Of a stretch of DNA of 64,000 nt, positions 43,531-56,780 are shown piece by piece. The notes under the pieces were generated by a model, which saw only the letters and a program-made list of their open reading frames with translations, searched no databases and was not told where the DNA came from. The stretch's first letter is position 1. Each line of letters starts with the position of its first letter. The position numbers and the translations under genes are program-made. This DNA comes from Micromussa lordhowensis (taxonomy: Eukaryota > Cnidaria > Anthozoa > Scleractinia > Lobophylliidae): assembly GCA_964020085.1 (NCBI GenBank), contig OZ026606.1, positions 16,793,780-16,857,779 on the forward strand. The letters are read 5' to 3'.

Positions 43531-46500
43531 CAACTCGACAAGGTTTTTTCTGGGCTGGTACAAACATATGAGATCACAACAGATCCTTGAATGTTGTCCT
43601 AAAAAAAGACACTTATGCATATCTCTTACCTCGTTTCGACAGAAACTAGAACCTGAACTATTCAACTCAGCATTGTCTGCCCGTATGTGGGCATTTATGC
43701 AGCGATTCCTTTTTAAACCGTATTCGAAACGTGATCTTGAAACGAAAGACCTGACAACCTGCGACAAGTTTGCCAAGCGGCATGTCTCGCTGCCATTAGT
43801 CAGGAAAAAAAGAGTTTACTCGTATCATATTTTATTCCAATTCAATATAGCTTGAAAACGAATCCGGAAATTAGCTTACTTCATTCTTGTGTAAGTCATA
43901 AAGTTTTCTATCCACGTATAATTGACCCTATATACAAAGCAATCCGGCATCAATTTAATTCATATCCAGATTCAGGTACAAAACGTGCGCCTGCATAATG
44001 AAATGGTTGAGTTTTCTGGGTGTGAAAAGCCATTTGCAAGATAATTAAACCATGGCTTGACCAAAAACGACTAAGACACGAACATAAAATTAACTTCTCC
44101 TCAACTTTAGTTTGTCCAGATTCAATGGAATTCCTTGTTTTCGATATAACGTCGACGCAATCAACCCATTTTCTCCTTTGAAAAAACTTTCTAGCCTATT
44201 TTTTTATTGTCAACTTGGCGACATCTCGTGAACGATTCATCAATTTTAATTAAATTATCAGAAACCATGTGCCAAAATGACTGACTTTTGGCTCATCACT
44301 AGGATTCGATTCACTACTCGTTTATTTTTTTTCTACCTTAGTAAAAATTCGTTTTAATTTGCGCAACTAGACTAGCAAAACCTCATAAAGCCATCGAAAC
44401 GACCTTATTTTAAAAGACAGTTAACTACCACACGCTTTTATATCGTCACATGCAATCCATCAGCAATTCTCTGTTACTTCCTTACAATAGATTTAAGGGA
44501 GGGCCTTCACCGACTGATTTATCTCTAGGCTACCTCGGAGTAAACTGATGTCGTACAAAAATAAATATTGATATCTGCATGGTCACCGAGTCTCTTACGA
44601 ATGTTTGAGCGATGATTCACATACGTTACTCATGAGTTTTATCGATCAGCTGAACGAACGTCAAAATTATTTCCTCTCGAAAAGCAATTTAGTGTTACAG
44701 TGTAAAATGCGTTTTAAGTTAAAGACGTTTAAATGCTAAATCCTTTATCCAATCAATAGTTTGTAAAACCATAGTACATTTATAGAATTAGACGTTTATT
44801 TCATGTAAATAAAAATGCTTAACTGAGTAAAAAAATTACCGTGAAATGTCTCGTTTACAATACACAAAGTTATCAGGCAGCCAGATTTTCAGTTATTTTT
44901 TGTAATATTTAAAATAAGCGGGATTAAGGACATGTATAAAAAGCGATACTCATACCTTACTGTGACTGTGGAAAGATGCGCATTTAAAGTTTACGACATC
45001 AGCAATTTGCCCGCACGACCAACCGGACAGAAACACGGTTATTGCCTTCAAAATCCGCCCCGATATTACTTCCAGGTCTCTAAGACAGTTTAATATAGAA
45101 TAGATAAATAATGCAAGGTCCTTAAAAGCATCTTAGGGGTTCGCTAGTGGTAATTAATCATTTAGTGTTACTTATTGCTTGGGTACTTCCATAACACACC
45201 ACTTCGATACAACACATACAATTAATGCAAGAGGAAGACTTAACACCTCTCTCAAGATTCAAGCTTTCGTTTCTTAAAAAAATCTATCATTTAGTTCCCT
45301 TTTTTAGTTCAGTGCCTGAAGCGGTTGTCATATAATGTCAGCCTCTTCCCTCAGTTATTGGCGATTTAATTTATTCTTCTCACATCTGCTGGTTGTCAAT
45401 GTTTTTTATTTCATGTGGAGAAAGTCAATACTGATCACGCTTGTGATGTTAGCTGAACGTCGACAACATGGGACTTAAGCAGTCTGAGAGCAAGCCTTCG
45501 GCTAGTGAGGAAAAGAACATGTTTATATCGCAATCCCCAACCCGACATAATTTATAATCTAATCAAAATCTCTGGGCCTTGAGGCTGTTGGAAATAAATG
45601 AAAGCTCCAGTTTATTTGATACTAAAATAAAACAGCCAATAGACAGGTGAAATGTATATTAATTACAGGTTGCGTGTGAGAAATAAAGTGGTGTTATAAG
45701 TTTTCACCTAATTGACAAACAGTGGGCTTTAGATTTCAGTTTCAGATTCAACGCTCGAGTGAAAGTAAAATTAAAGCAGAGAAAAACAATGTCTCTTTGA
45801 AATCTCCTTGACAACACGGAATAACATTTCTGCTCCACAACAGATCAGGTTTTTCTAGAATGCTTTGTAAAACATATGCTCAAGTTTTTTTTTTCCAAAC
45901 TGTCTGTTTGGTATGTCTTTAGGGCCTCTCAGTTAATAGATTTTTACCTGATAACAGCGCACATACATCTCATGAGAGAGCACCCTTAGGGTACGTACCC
46001 AGTGATGAAGTTAAATATTCGCTTGTAATTATTAAATATGGGTATTTATCAAGTTCGGAATGGAGTATAGAAAAATAGAATGGATCCCAGAAGAAGGGAA
46101 GTTAAAGAAAAGCGTACAGCTTATTTAATTTTTAATCAATTTTTAGACATCAGTTTATGAGTATCATACTCAGCCTAATATGACCTAATATCATATATGG
46201 AGTCTCTCTTTGGTCGCATAGCTTAAGAGTGTGTTTGTCGTTTAACCCGTTTTTAGACCGTCCTAAGAATACGATGCCTTGACAGATCATAAACCTATTT
46301 CTAAGTTCTCGTAAAAAGGTTAATAGCTTTTTAAGAGCAAAGCTAAGTGAACTCCGTGACTCCTGGGAACTAAGCTTACGTTAACTGGAGGGAAACAACT
46401 TCTAAGGTCGCCGAACACAATTTTCACGCGCGCTCTCGCCTATGCGTTTCAGCGCGCGCACAAGGATTACGAAAACAAACATGACGTCGATACAGCGATC

Positions 46501-47123
46501 ATTTTATCTTCTCAAAGCCCGCGCTATCTGTGCTATTTTTCTTCATAACTGAACACAGAGTATCGATGGTTTTAGTCTTCTACTATAAAGGCACGTTCGA
46601 AAACATAACGATGCAAGGAACCGAGCAATTCACAGATTTTTCTTTGTTACCGAAAGAACCCAGTTAAATGCAGTGCATGCACAGTACGTCAAAAAAATAC
46701 GATTGAATGCGGAATAACTTCTCGAGAAAAAAAATTTCTCGAGAACCACTCATTAGAATTTCACGAAATTTGGCACGAAAATACTTTAGGATTTAAGTAA
46801 CTGGAGAATTGAACAAAAATTTCTAGATATTCCAGTTACCTTTCAACAAGGGATAATTAAAGATTTCTTTGTTAAACTATTATTAATTAATAATTATTAT
46901 TTTATAAAAAGCTTGTCGCATTCAAATGATGAAGAATATCTAATGACTAGATTTTCTGCAAAATAAACAAAACCGATTTTATAGGCCTACTTACGTTATA
47001 CGTTGTCATGGCAACGACACATACGTCATCTTAACTATCAAAAAACCGAAGTTTGTGTTATTAACTTATGTGGCGACCAAAGGATTAAAAAAAAAATTAA
47101 AAAACAATGTTTGGCCACCTTAA

Positions 47124-47207
47124 TTTTGGCGCGAAATTTCAGTATGAATTAGTAATTTCACCTGGGAAATTACAAAATTGCCGTGGAAACGTTTGGCGCG
47201 AAATTTC
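47124..47207. promoter_or_regulatory. Pair of E2F-type palindromes
   Basis: TTTTGGCGCGAAATTTC (47124-47140) and TTTGGCGCGAAATTTC (47192-47207) both match the known E2F consensus TTTSGCGCSAAA. A short inverted repeat around CACCTGGGAAATTAC lies between them. No gene could be assigned nearby; they may simply belong to an undetected repeat. Confidence 0.35.
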
Positions 47208-49364
47208 TCGATAGAATAAAGAAATAAAAAACCCGCTATTGTGAGCGCAATTTTTCACCCATGATATAAAAAGGTAATAAAATGGTATACTCGTGAAATT
47301 AAGAAATAATTTTACTAGTGACCACTTGATTACCCATACTAATACATGAAGTTCGTAATACACCCGTTGATGGTGAAGAAAGCAAGTGAATACAAGAAAG
47401 ATCACATAATTTAATTGCGGAGAAAGATGTGAAGACATGAATGATCATCGCATTACGTACACAACTTAAGGACGGTGCCTACATTTGTTAATGCGCACAC
47501 GTTCTGCGCATCACGCAAGGCATGGTTTACCGCCACGCGCGCGCTAGGGTTGGCATTGACGTAATCAACTACGCTACCAAGTACGCGACTAAAATGAAGG
47601 TAACATTTTCCTACTGTGACCGAATCAAGTTTAATGAGCCCGTACTGAAACCAGGAATACCAGAATAGCAGCGTATCGCAAACCACTAACTGTTAACGGC
47701 TTCCAGCTGAAAAACTAACTGTTACCTGTCGAAAATTATTCTCAAATCCAACTGTAAATATGTACCAAAACAAGTGCAAGAGACGCAAATGTTTTACTTA
47801 CTGGTGAGGTGACAGGAAAAAATCTCACGGGCGCCGTGAAAGTTTTCAAAAAAGATGAATAACTTTTAAAAACGGGTGGTTACCCCTACATTTTATGTTA
47901 TGAAATGGAAGTGGCAAGCCTATTCAACACGTGATTAGTTTCTGGTTGTGAGAAAAAGCTATTATATTTAGACTGAATTTGAACTGAACCAGAGAAAGGC
48001 TGTCAGAGACGCTAAAAGCGCCGTTGCAACGATTTTGTTATTAAAAACATACAAAAAATGTTTTTTATGTTACCTTTTACCATGTAGTTTTAAGATCTTT
48101 ATAAATGTATTTGCTTTTCTGTATGTAAGGGCGAATTCTAAGAAAATCTGTGAAGAAATATCCTTTCCTTCTTTTGTTGAGATTCAAGTCTAATTATCTC
48201 GAAAAAATTGCATGGCTACCCCTATTTTTCTTTGTGAATTCCAATAGCCCTTGCAAAGATCTACTTTTTCCGCATGGTCCTAATTTGGCGCAAAAACGTT
48301 TGTTTGCGGCACCGTCCTTAAGCAACTGTGAAATTAAAGCCTGAAAAAATCTTTCAGCGCATTTCAACTATGTGATCTCTCAGACATTTACATGTATTCT
48401 TCACCAACTACGGGTGGAGTGTGACTAGCTCCCAGTTTGTTTGATAGCTCAGTTCGAGGAGGTCAATTCCTGATTTTTCAGTTTTACGCTTTAATTTCTT
48501 TAAGTTGTGTTCATAACTACGATCATCATCTTTACGCCAAAATGGACAACCAATAGAACAAATTTACTACATGGGAGCAGAATGGGTTCCCAAGGGCTTT
48601 TTTCAATTCGACAAGTTTCCACATTTTAGCCCGAGAAAGAATAAAATGTATTGTTCATCTGAGGAATAATACCTCCTTTGCACAGCGGAGAGTACATCTC
48701 TATTCTCCCTTCTGCTCTTTAGCTTTTAAGGGACAATATTAATGAATCAAATCAAATCATACATAATGATGAAATAAGGCTAAGAGAGGGATGCTTTGTG
48801 AAAATCACTTTTTGACACAGTTGTTTACAAACATTCTTGGTCTTTCCTTACCCGAAATCTTGGACAGTGCTTTTCTTGGAGCGTCCTTTGGCAATCCTTT
48901 TGTGCTCTTTTCGCGTGTTTTTCTCTTGAGTTCGTCTTTTTTAACCAAAGATGAAAAAGAAAAAAAAAAGCATTTATAAGACTGAGTGAAGGGGCACCTT
49001 TAGGTCCTGCCGATTTATGGTGATATTGGTACTGAAAACTTTAAAAACACGAAAAAATTGTTAAAAACGGGCTTCAAGGAATATACGTAAGCTTCGTTTA
49101 TCTCTGTGCCATTAACAATATTCCCTCTGCCGTCCATAAGATTATCTTGATGGCGTTTGCCCATTGCTACTGGCAATATTCAATCAATACAAGACAAAGG
49201 ATAAAGATCTCCCCAACGCGTGTACGAGGACAAAAGGCCAGAACAGCGATAAGGAGGAAGTAATTTTGTTTTGACCAACGTGATGCTTGAAAATCGGACC
49301 GCTGACGAAATTTCACCGTAAAACTTGTGTTTCTCCAGGAACTGTTATTTCGGTTCAGTATACA

Positions 49365-49706
49365 CTATAGAGAGGGGAGAACAGGGGCTTAATCTCCCTT
49401 CTCCTGCTTTTTGAGCCAATTTTTTCCCCTCCTCCCTACTTTGAATATTCCATGAAATTATTTTCCCAATCCGGTCCATCCAGTTCTCCTTACACCCAGC
49501 ATTTCCTTTTTCCCTCCTTTCTACTTTTCCCCCTATTTCTCCCTCCTCGCACGTTTTTTTGGGCCATTACTCCCTCCTCGCAAGTTTTTTTGGGCATTTC
49601 TCCCTCCTCGCAAGTTTTTTTTGGGCCATTTCTCCCTCCTCGCAAGTTTTTTTTGACCATTTCTCTCTCCTCCCTATTATGTTTCTGACCCTTCTCTATA
49701 TACTCC
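49365..49706. repeat. Possible short element containing a minisatellite
   Basis: TATAGAGAGGGGAGAA near the left end and CCCTTCTCTATATAC near the right end are loosely complementary. Inside, 49538-49675 holds four units of about 31 bp with the core CTCCCTCCTCGCAAGTTTTT. Confidence 0.5.
49538..49675. repeat. Minisatellite, about 4 x 31 bp
   Basis: Units TCTCCCTCCTCGCAAGTTTT followed by a T-run and GGGCCATT. They differ mainly in T-run length. Confidence 0.85.
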
Positions 49707-50916
49707 CAGAACATTTAGTGATATTTCGATGAACACGCTACGCAATTCTCATGAACTAAAGTAAAACTGACATTTTCGTTCATTCATGAAAATAATTTCG
49801 TAGCTAACAAGTAGTTACTAATTATACATATGTAAATTCAGTCTGCCATGTGTAGGGTTTAATTTTTATCAATCTTTCATCAAATAGAAAAATTTTCTTT
49901 TTCATTTTCTCGATTTAATAGCAAATAAGTAAAATATACTTGTTTCCAATGCTTGTCAATCATTTTCATTTTTAGTATTTGAGTTTGAAAACATAATAAC
50001 TTCACCATCTCCCTGCAAAACCAGTAGACTCCATATGCATATTAATCGAAAACAAAATCAGCACACATTTAGTGCAGTGAAGTTTGTTTTTATAAGGTTT
50101 TCCAGGCTGTAAAAGATTTTTTCATATTCTACTATGGAGTGTTTTCACATGACATCACGGCAGCCATTTGGTGTCCCAAAACAATGAAAAGGCGGCGATG
50201 TTGGTGTACCAAAACGACGTCAACCCTGTGGAAGTGGTAGTCTTTTCTTATGTAAACACTTTCTTTTGTTGCAATAAATTTCCACAGCTGTTGGTCAGCT
50301 GAGTGAAAATTCAAAACGCTTCATATGCTAAGAAAATGTTTTGGCTTTGGCTACAGCTTCACATTTGCAAGACAATATACTCATTCATGTTGGAAAACGT
50401 AGATACATGCGCGCGGCGTCCGCGCATTTTCTTTTAAATAGATGGTAGCTTTTGAAGTTTTATCACGTCTGCCATGCTATAGAAACGTTTTCATATTATT
50501 TCAGTCATGATCTGTAGATCTTCAATAATATCTACCGACAAAAGCTTTATGTCAACTCCAGAAACAAGATGAGTTGGTATCTATAATAGCTTTTAGAACT
50601 CAGCAGCTCATTCTCAGTGACAAATCATGTGATTAAATTTATGACGTCACAACTATGCTGAGTTAAATTTTGTGAGATTTTGTGATATAATGAGCGACTA
50701 TTTAAACGTTTCAAGAATTTAACGAAGCGGGCAATTATAAATACAGTATGTCTCATGAAACAAAAAAAAAGAAATAGAAAAATCTTAATTGACCCCTCCG
50801 ACAATGAGGTTTTAATTTTCTGAGCCAGTGAAAAGAAAATCAATCAAACAATGTAACAGTATAAATGGACATAACATCGTTAAAAATTCCAACTGGCAGG
50901 AGGCAGACTTGTTTTC

Positions 50917-50990
50917 CATTTGCAAGCGTGGCCGAGGAATTAAACTCGGGGCTAGCTCGGATTTCAAGTACTCGGCCACGCTGTCTCCAG
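50917..50990. repeat. Short hairpin repeat
   Basis: GCGTGGCCGAG on the left pairs with CTCGGCCACGC on the right, with an interior containing CTCGGGGCTAGCTCG. Confidence 0.6.
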
Positions 50991-52109
50991 CTCTTCGTAC
51001 AGGAAATTCTAGTAACAGTGATATCGAACAGAAAAGAATGAAGACTAAAATGATATAGTTATAAAATCGGTAAAGCCTAAAACAGGAGCTTAGTTGCCGT
51101 AGACGAGCTACTAAGTTTATTCTATTTTCGCAATGAAAATCCAAATACTTAGAACCTAGAAGTTTCAGCCGATTCTATCGATGAATTTCGATCTGTTGTG
51201 AAGACAAATTCAGTGAAGACGCTTGGCCAAGTTATTGCATGAATACAACGCACGCTGATAAGTAAGAAAATTTCGCTTGTACATGTAATAGTCACAACCT
51301 GAACAACCTGCGGAATAAAACGAAAGATTCAATATCGATTTTGCCGACCCAAAATGGTTATTTTAATTAGCAAGGTCGTGAATTTGTGGTGGTGTTAAAA
51401 AACCAAACAGACGATTTCGGGTTTTTTTCAATGTCTAAGGTAAACTGAAATATATAGTTCGGACATGATCTGGGTTATGTGGATTGAACATTAAAATGCG
51501 ATCTTGAATTTTCAAATTTGTTATATGTTTTGAAGCGACAGACAAAGTAACAAAAATTCGCATTACAATGTTTTTTGGCTTGAATCGGTATTATATCAGC
51601 CAAGATATGTATGTACTCGAAATAAAATAAAAATCCTAACTTGTTATACACTGTACAAAAATTACACGATGTAGCGAAAAGGACTTTACAATATTTCTGA
51701 ACATACCCAACTAAATGGCTTTCAACATCGGGCCTTCCCGCAATATGGCTTTCGTATTTGCTCCTCTATGAGAACACTGTTTTACTTTCTCTTTGAACAT
51801 CTGTCTAGTTTCTACAACCCACCGTAATTGATATGACAATTTTTAACCGATTGTTAAAAAACACCCACAAACAATGGTATTCACAACAGCCGGTTTGCGG
51901 AAAGCATTATTCGAATAATAGGTTATTTGCTGAGGTGTTTATTTTCCGATTTTTTAAATTAACAGACTTCTTTGTATGTGTCGTTAAAAAAAAGGGTTTT
52001 TCTTTTCTTTTTTCTTTTTTGGCCACAAAGCTCTAAAAGCCACTGAAGATTCTATACAAGTTGGTACCATCTTGACTTTTACTTCTCCTCCTATCTAACC
52101 TAAATGTGT

Positions 52110-52370
52110 CAGTAGTTCGTATAGTATTATCGTCCGGGTGAATGTAGTTCTGAGAAGAACTGTTGTTGGTGACCGACGTTTCGACAACCTGAGCGGAAGT
52201 CATCTTTAGAGTCAAACCCTATTCACTAGACTCTGAAGATGACTTCCGCTCAGGCTGTCGAAACCGGCGTCAGTCACCAACAACAGTTCTTCTCAGAACT
52301 ACTTTCACCCGGACGATCACACTATACGAACTACTGATACTCCTGGGTTCAAACCATTAACTATGCTAAA
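52110..52370. mobile_element. Palindromic element, about 230-bp inverted repeat
   Basis: AGTTCGTATAGTATTATCGT pairs with CGATCACACTATACGAACT, and GACCGACGTTTCGACAACCT pairs with AGGCTGTCGAAACCGGCGTC. The arms are about 100 bp around a short centre (CAAACCCTATTCACTA). The right flank TACTCCTGGGTTCAAACCAT recurs at 2,817. No ORF. Confidence 0.75.
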
Positions 52371-52604
52371 TGTGTCACTCACTTATTTTACTAGCCTAAA
52401 CAAAATAAATAACCGGTTTTTACAAAATATTTTTCGTTTGGAAGTGGAAATATGCTGAGTCCCCTCAGAGTACACAGATTGAATTGTTATTTGAAACTTG
52501 CAGCTGTTTACACGAACGTGTCAGTTCATTGAAATATTTTAAAGTATTAAGTCGCAAGACGATTCATTTCCTTTCCTGAGTGTTCTGGGGGAATTAAATA
52601 AGCC

Positions 52605-52755
52605 ATTTCCGAGTTGCTTTTCAAACTTGGTCCTGGTACACAACGTACTTTTCATATGGAAATGAGTTTGATTTGCAAGACAACTACGTGGAACAAAAAC
52701 TCATTTGTGTAACAAGACTCATTTTGAAACGGTAAGAGCAACTCAGAAGTGACCT
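52605..52755. repeat. Palindromic MITE-like element, copy 2
   Basis: CCATTTCCGAGTTGCT at the left relates to AGCAACTCAGAAGTG at the right, and the inner TTTTCATATGGAAATGAGTTT matches the element at the window's left edge. Confidence 0.55.
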
Positions 52756-53210
52756 CTTGTTCAGTGATATTTCTGAAACTTTCTCGGAGCATGGTATAAT
52801 TGCTCATATACCATGACTCCTGGCCTAAGCCAATTAATTACATTGATCCAGTTTTAATAATGGTGATAGCGGAAGTCCGGCGGCCCAAAGAGTCAAGCGG
52901 CGCACCATAACTATAGGAACAGAATAACATGCAAAACCAGGCGACTCTTTTCTCATGGTCAACGTGGCTAGCGGCGTGGATCGCGTGCGCGTGCGCCCTA
53001 CGACTACGACGACGTTGCGCAACATGGCGGCCATGCTACAGCTAACACATGCTTGATACTGGACATCCTGTTATGGTCAATTGACAGCTGTCAGAACAAG
53101 GTATCCACTGACCATTATCATGTGACCGTATCGCGGGCTCAGGTTTCAAGCTCATCAAGGTCACCGGTTTTTTAAAGTTTACCACTGGCCAGTACTGGGA
53201 GTTTGTGGCA

Positions 53211-53497
53211 GGCGCGGTGGCCTCATGGTTAGTGTGCTCGACTCCGGAGCTAGCGGTCCGGGCTCGAGCCCTGCCCGGGGTTACTGTGTTTTGTTCTTGG
53301 CCGAGACACTTTACTCTCGCGGTGCCTCTCTCCGCCCAGGTGTATAAATGGGTACCGGTGAATTTAGTGCTGGGGGTAACACTGCGATGGACTAGCGTCC
53401 CATCCAGGGGGGAGTTGAAATATTCCCAGTCGCTTCATGCTACTGAAACCGGCGATGAGCCACTTGGCTCGTCTCCAGACTCTTCCTTTACCTACTG
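53211..53497 (+). mobile_element. tRNA-derived SINE, copy 2
   Basis: Same family as 387-680, in the opposite orientation. The head is GCGCGGTGGCCTCATGGTTA; the B box GGGCTCGAGCCC carries a T-to-C change; the body has CTCTCCGCCCAGGTGTATAA; the tail is TTCCTTTACC. It lacks the CGGCCTGA segment seen in copy 1. No clear target duplication found. Confidence 0.85.
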
Positions 53498-53544
53498 ACC
53501 AAGATAATGGTTTTCGATTGGATCTCAGGCTCATATCGGGTTAA

Positions 53545-53952
53545 GGCGGGGGTACACGTGAAGGCTGTTTTGAGGTCGCTTAACACGGCTTTTCTGCCAA
53601 TATCTCGGTCACGTTTCAAACGACACTAAATCTCTCTGTTTATCTCATCAACCACTGTTTGACGGTTTTGTGTAAATTTTTGGGTGATTTTTGGGCATTT
53701 TTGGAAAGAGATATTTTTTCTCAACGGATAGGTTAAATTGAGGAAAATGTGAAATGTTGAAGATTTGATGGATTTGGAAAATTGAAATTTGAAGTGGACG
53801 GATACTGGACGGATACTGAACAGTTCCCTAGCAACCTGGGGCTCTCTGTTGCGGGGGTCAACTGTCTGGTAGTGTTTCCAACCCATCTTAATCCTAGCAA
53901 TGTCCTTTTAATATTACTTCAAATTTCACTCCTATTCATGTTTACCCCCGCC
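53545..53952 (-). mobile_element. 408-bp TTAA-flanked MITE, family B copy 2
   Basis: Inverted relative to copy 1 at 18,851. TIRs GGCGGGGGTACACGTGAA / TTCATGTTTACCCCCGCC, with TTAA at 53541-53544 and 53953-53956. The same fortuitous open frame (starting MGWKHYQTVDPRNREP) occurs in both copies, but it is disrupted in different ways later on, so it is not evidence of coding. Confidence 0.83.
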
Positions 53953-54176
53953 TTAAGTTGTTAATCACGGACAGGTTGTTGCTCAGTTTGAGATTATTGA
54001 AACTCAAAATAAAAGGCCAAGCAATGTAAACAGAAAACCTCACCGCAAAGTTACAAAACTCAAATCAAAATTCTCAATCTTAATCGGGCTTTGAACAACC
54101 CATCCGAGGAGCTCCGCTTTAGGTTGGCTAAATCTACATATATTATTAGTGTACGAGTAGCTCAACCAATCAAGTA

Positions 54177-54701
54177 GAGGCGGATATCCAGGGGAAGGGT
54201 TGAGGAGGTTTCAGCCCTCCCCCTTTGACCATCTCCATAAAAATAAACCTGTTTTATACGTAGTCTTTTCACTTCCAACAAATGACTGATTGTCCGGTTG
54301 GAAAATGATAACGGACATTTAGCGACTGCATTTTTATTTTTGGTTTTCTGCAGTAGAGAAATAATTTAGTAATCTCCAGATTTTATATCATGCCTTCGCA
54401 AACGTTTTTCAAGTGGCAGTAGTGCTGAAAATAGCGTTCAAGAGGGTAAAATCGTAACAATTTTCATTTTGAGCTACTTACGGCAACCGGAAGTGGACGT
54501 TTCTCATCTTTGGGCAGTGGATGCGCTCTAATTTTCAAGTAAATCGTCTCGAGTAACGACACTTAGTATTACAAATGTGGTAGCGCCAAGGCGAGTAAAA
54601 AGAGGAAACGTCTCATTTCCGGTTGCCGTACGTCGCTCAAAAACGCCTTTGCTTAAGAGTACAACCCCCGTCCCTTTCAGGAAGTTCCTGGATCCACCGC
54701 T
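54177..54701. mobile_element. About 525-bp hAT-like element nested in an older repeat
   Basis: Ends GAGGCGGATATCCAGG and CCTGGATCCACCGCT are imperfect TIRs, with flanks ATCAAGTA / TTCAAATA (6 of 8 matching). The flanks are two halves of the repeat seen in the long palindrome: GTACGAGTAGCTCAACCAAT to the left, and GCATATGTATTAGTATAC then AGAATTCTACTAAT to the right. An inner inverted repeat GCAACCGGAAGTGGACGTTT / AAACGTCTCATTTCCGGTTGC is present. Confidence 0.6.
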
Positions 54702-55000
54702 TTCAAATAGCAGCATATGTATTAGTATACCAGCAGAATTCTACTAATAATATAAATAAAAATTCGCACTGTCCTTGGAGGCATTATGAAATTATAGTAT
54801 TGTCTTTCCTAGGATGTAAAAAGCGCCATAACATTTCTTCAATACAGTATCTTTAAAAACTTTGAAAATAGCTTTTGGTAAAGAACATAACACAAACAGT
54901 GGTGATAAACATTGTATTTCAAATGTTAATGAAGCCGAGAAGATACATATTTCGACATCGGTATAGATTTGAAATAAATGGGATCGGAAAAAACTATAAT

Positions 55001-55105
55001 TAGTCCGGTCTGTTAGGTCGGAAAGTCAAATGTAGTTTAGAGTATAACTAATCATTTCAGAAGGGGTGCCACAAAAAATTACCCCAGGGTGGGGGGGAGG
55101 GGGGA
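55001..55105 (+). repeat. Left terminal inverted repeat of Academ-like element
   Basis: Begins TAGTCCGGTCTGTTAGGTCG; the subterminal AGAAGGGGTGCCAC is at about 55,060; it ends in a G-rich tract. Confidence 0.8.
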
Positions 55106-56150
55106 TTTTTTGTAAGTAAGTCTCAGTTGTGGTGTGTCAAAAGCAGCGTGCCATTATGAGCTATGAAATAATTTATTTTGTTGTTTACAGTGTGAAATAA
55201 GTGTTGGAATAGGTAAAATAAAGACCAAGTACAAAAATGTAATAAGCTGTGCTCAAAAGTAAAAATATTATGCCTTTTTGTGGTAGAAAAAGGCGAAAAA
55301 AAGACGACATATATGCGTAGTCATTATAAAGCTCAGTTCCACATGAATTTCACGTCCTTTATGATATTAATGTTTTAGTGAGAAGATATTTACTAAGCTC
55401 CTCTTATTTAAATTTGTTGTAACGTAATGGAAAATATGTACGGCTCTTCTTTAAACAATAAATGGTAATAAAAAGCCAGCGGTGTTTCCATACAACAGGC
55501 GCTTTACCTCCCGGTGACATGCGGCGTGACAGAGGAGTTGTTGAGCGGTAGGTTTCCTTGTTTTACACGGAATTTCACCATCTAAACTGTAAGTATCACC
55601 TCATGTTTTATTCTCGATCCTTCCGAGGTAAAATTCATTTCGTTATGATGCGAAACAAAGTCAACTTGTTTTTTTAAAAAAAACGAAGAGTTCAGTGATT
55701 TTTATAGTTTATCCGTACATGTGAGCCGGTGTTCAATAAAAGTTACTCTGAATAAGCGTTATAACTTGAAATGAATGAAAAACTGTGAGAAATTACGAGT
55801 TGTTATAAAAAATGGTTAAAGAAGGAAATGTTTAAGTAGGTTTATTATTTGATTTAAACGAAAAATTATGGAGTGACAAAGTTTCATTCAGAGTTTACTT
55901 TCGCGTTGCACAAACCTGGCAAGCGGTCAGTGTTAAACTATTCAATGGTTGTTGGACTCAAAGATATGATGACGGATAAAACAAAAATGTCATTCAATTT
56001 ACTTTAGTCCAGACTGAAATTTCCTGAGTTAACAACGCTCTAAAAACAAAACCATTCTTAGATTAAGAATATTTTAAATGATTATTTCTTTTGTATTTCC
56101 TGCCATGTTAACTTTAATAAAAAACCTGTTTCTTAATTAACTTTAAGGCA

Positions 56151-56780
56151 ATGATTTGGGAATTTTGTTTAATCTGCCAAGCCAAAGAAAAACCCGAACC
56201 TCTAAAGTGTCCACTGGATAGTCTTCAAGATGGTGCTGGCATAGAGGCATATCAATCTTTTCTAAATAATGTTGTCGAATTTAGAAAAATTGGTTCTCTA
56301 CCTGTGGAATTAAAATTAAAAGAAGACATATCAGTTGAGGAACTTTGCACTTACAGAGCAGTCTGGCATAAATCATGTCACCTGAAGTTTGCTAATTCGA
56401 AGCTTGAGAGGGCTCAACAGAAAATCAAAAGGAAAAGTACGGTAACCGTAGATTCTTCTTCTCAGGCCAAAAAAGCGAAAAGGCAGGTCTCAGACCAGAA
56501 TATATGTATCTTCTGTGATGAACAGGGAAACGACCTTCACCAGGTTCTGACCCTTGAAGTAGACAGAGATGTCAACGAAATGGCCTTACAAATGCAAGAT
56601 TCTCAATTGATAGCGAAATTAGCAGCAGGAGATATGGTTGCAATTGAAGCCAAATATCACTCGCGTTGTATGCTTGCATATAAACGTAAGTACACGGCAT
56701 ATGTTAAAAGCTGCAGTGAAACTGAAACCAGCACCAATGATGATAGTGCGACAGAAGCACGTACGTTTGCCGAATTAATC
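56151..56780 (+). pseudogene. N-terminal Cys/His region of the transposase-like gene
   Basis: An open frame from ATG at 56151, directly after an AG that may be a splice acceptor (ACTTTAAG|GCAATG). There are two similar modules, each with a Cys-x2-Cys pair and a later His-x3-Cys or Cys-x3-His pair (CLIC...HKSCH; CIFC...HSRC), joined by a basic KKAKR linker. Probably DNA or zinc binding (inference). The frame is lost after FAELI near 56,785. Confidence 0.7.

Larger units (their letters stand above)
42780..49360. other. 6.6-kb region without a supported gene
   Basis: Only the (TG)n tract and the E2F-type palindromes stand out. A short perfect inverted repeat (TTCTCGAGAAAAAAAATTTC and flank) lies near 46,720. 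No coding signal recognised between 43,860 and 49,360. Confidence 0.55.

Noticed and set aside
52834..53034. Possible first exon at a GCCGCCATG context (minus strand)
   Set aside because: A good start-codon context and a YY1-like ATGGCGGCC, but no downstream exon recognised and the protein is unlike anything I know.
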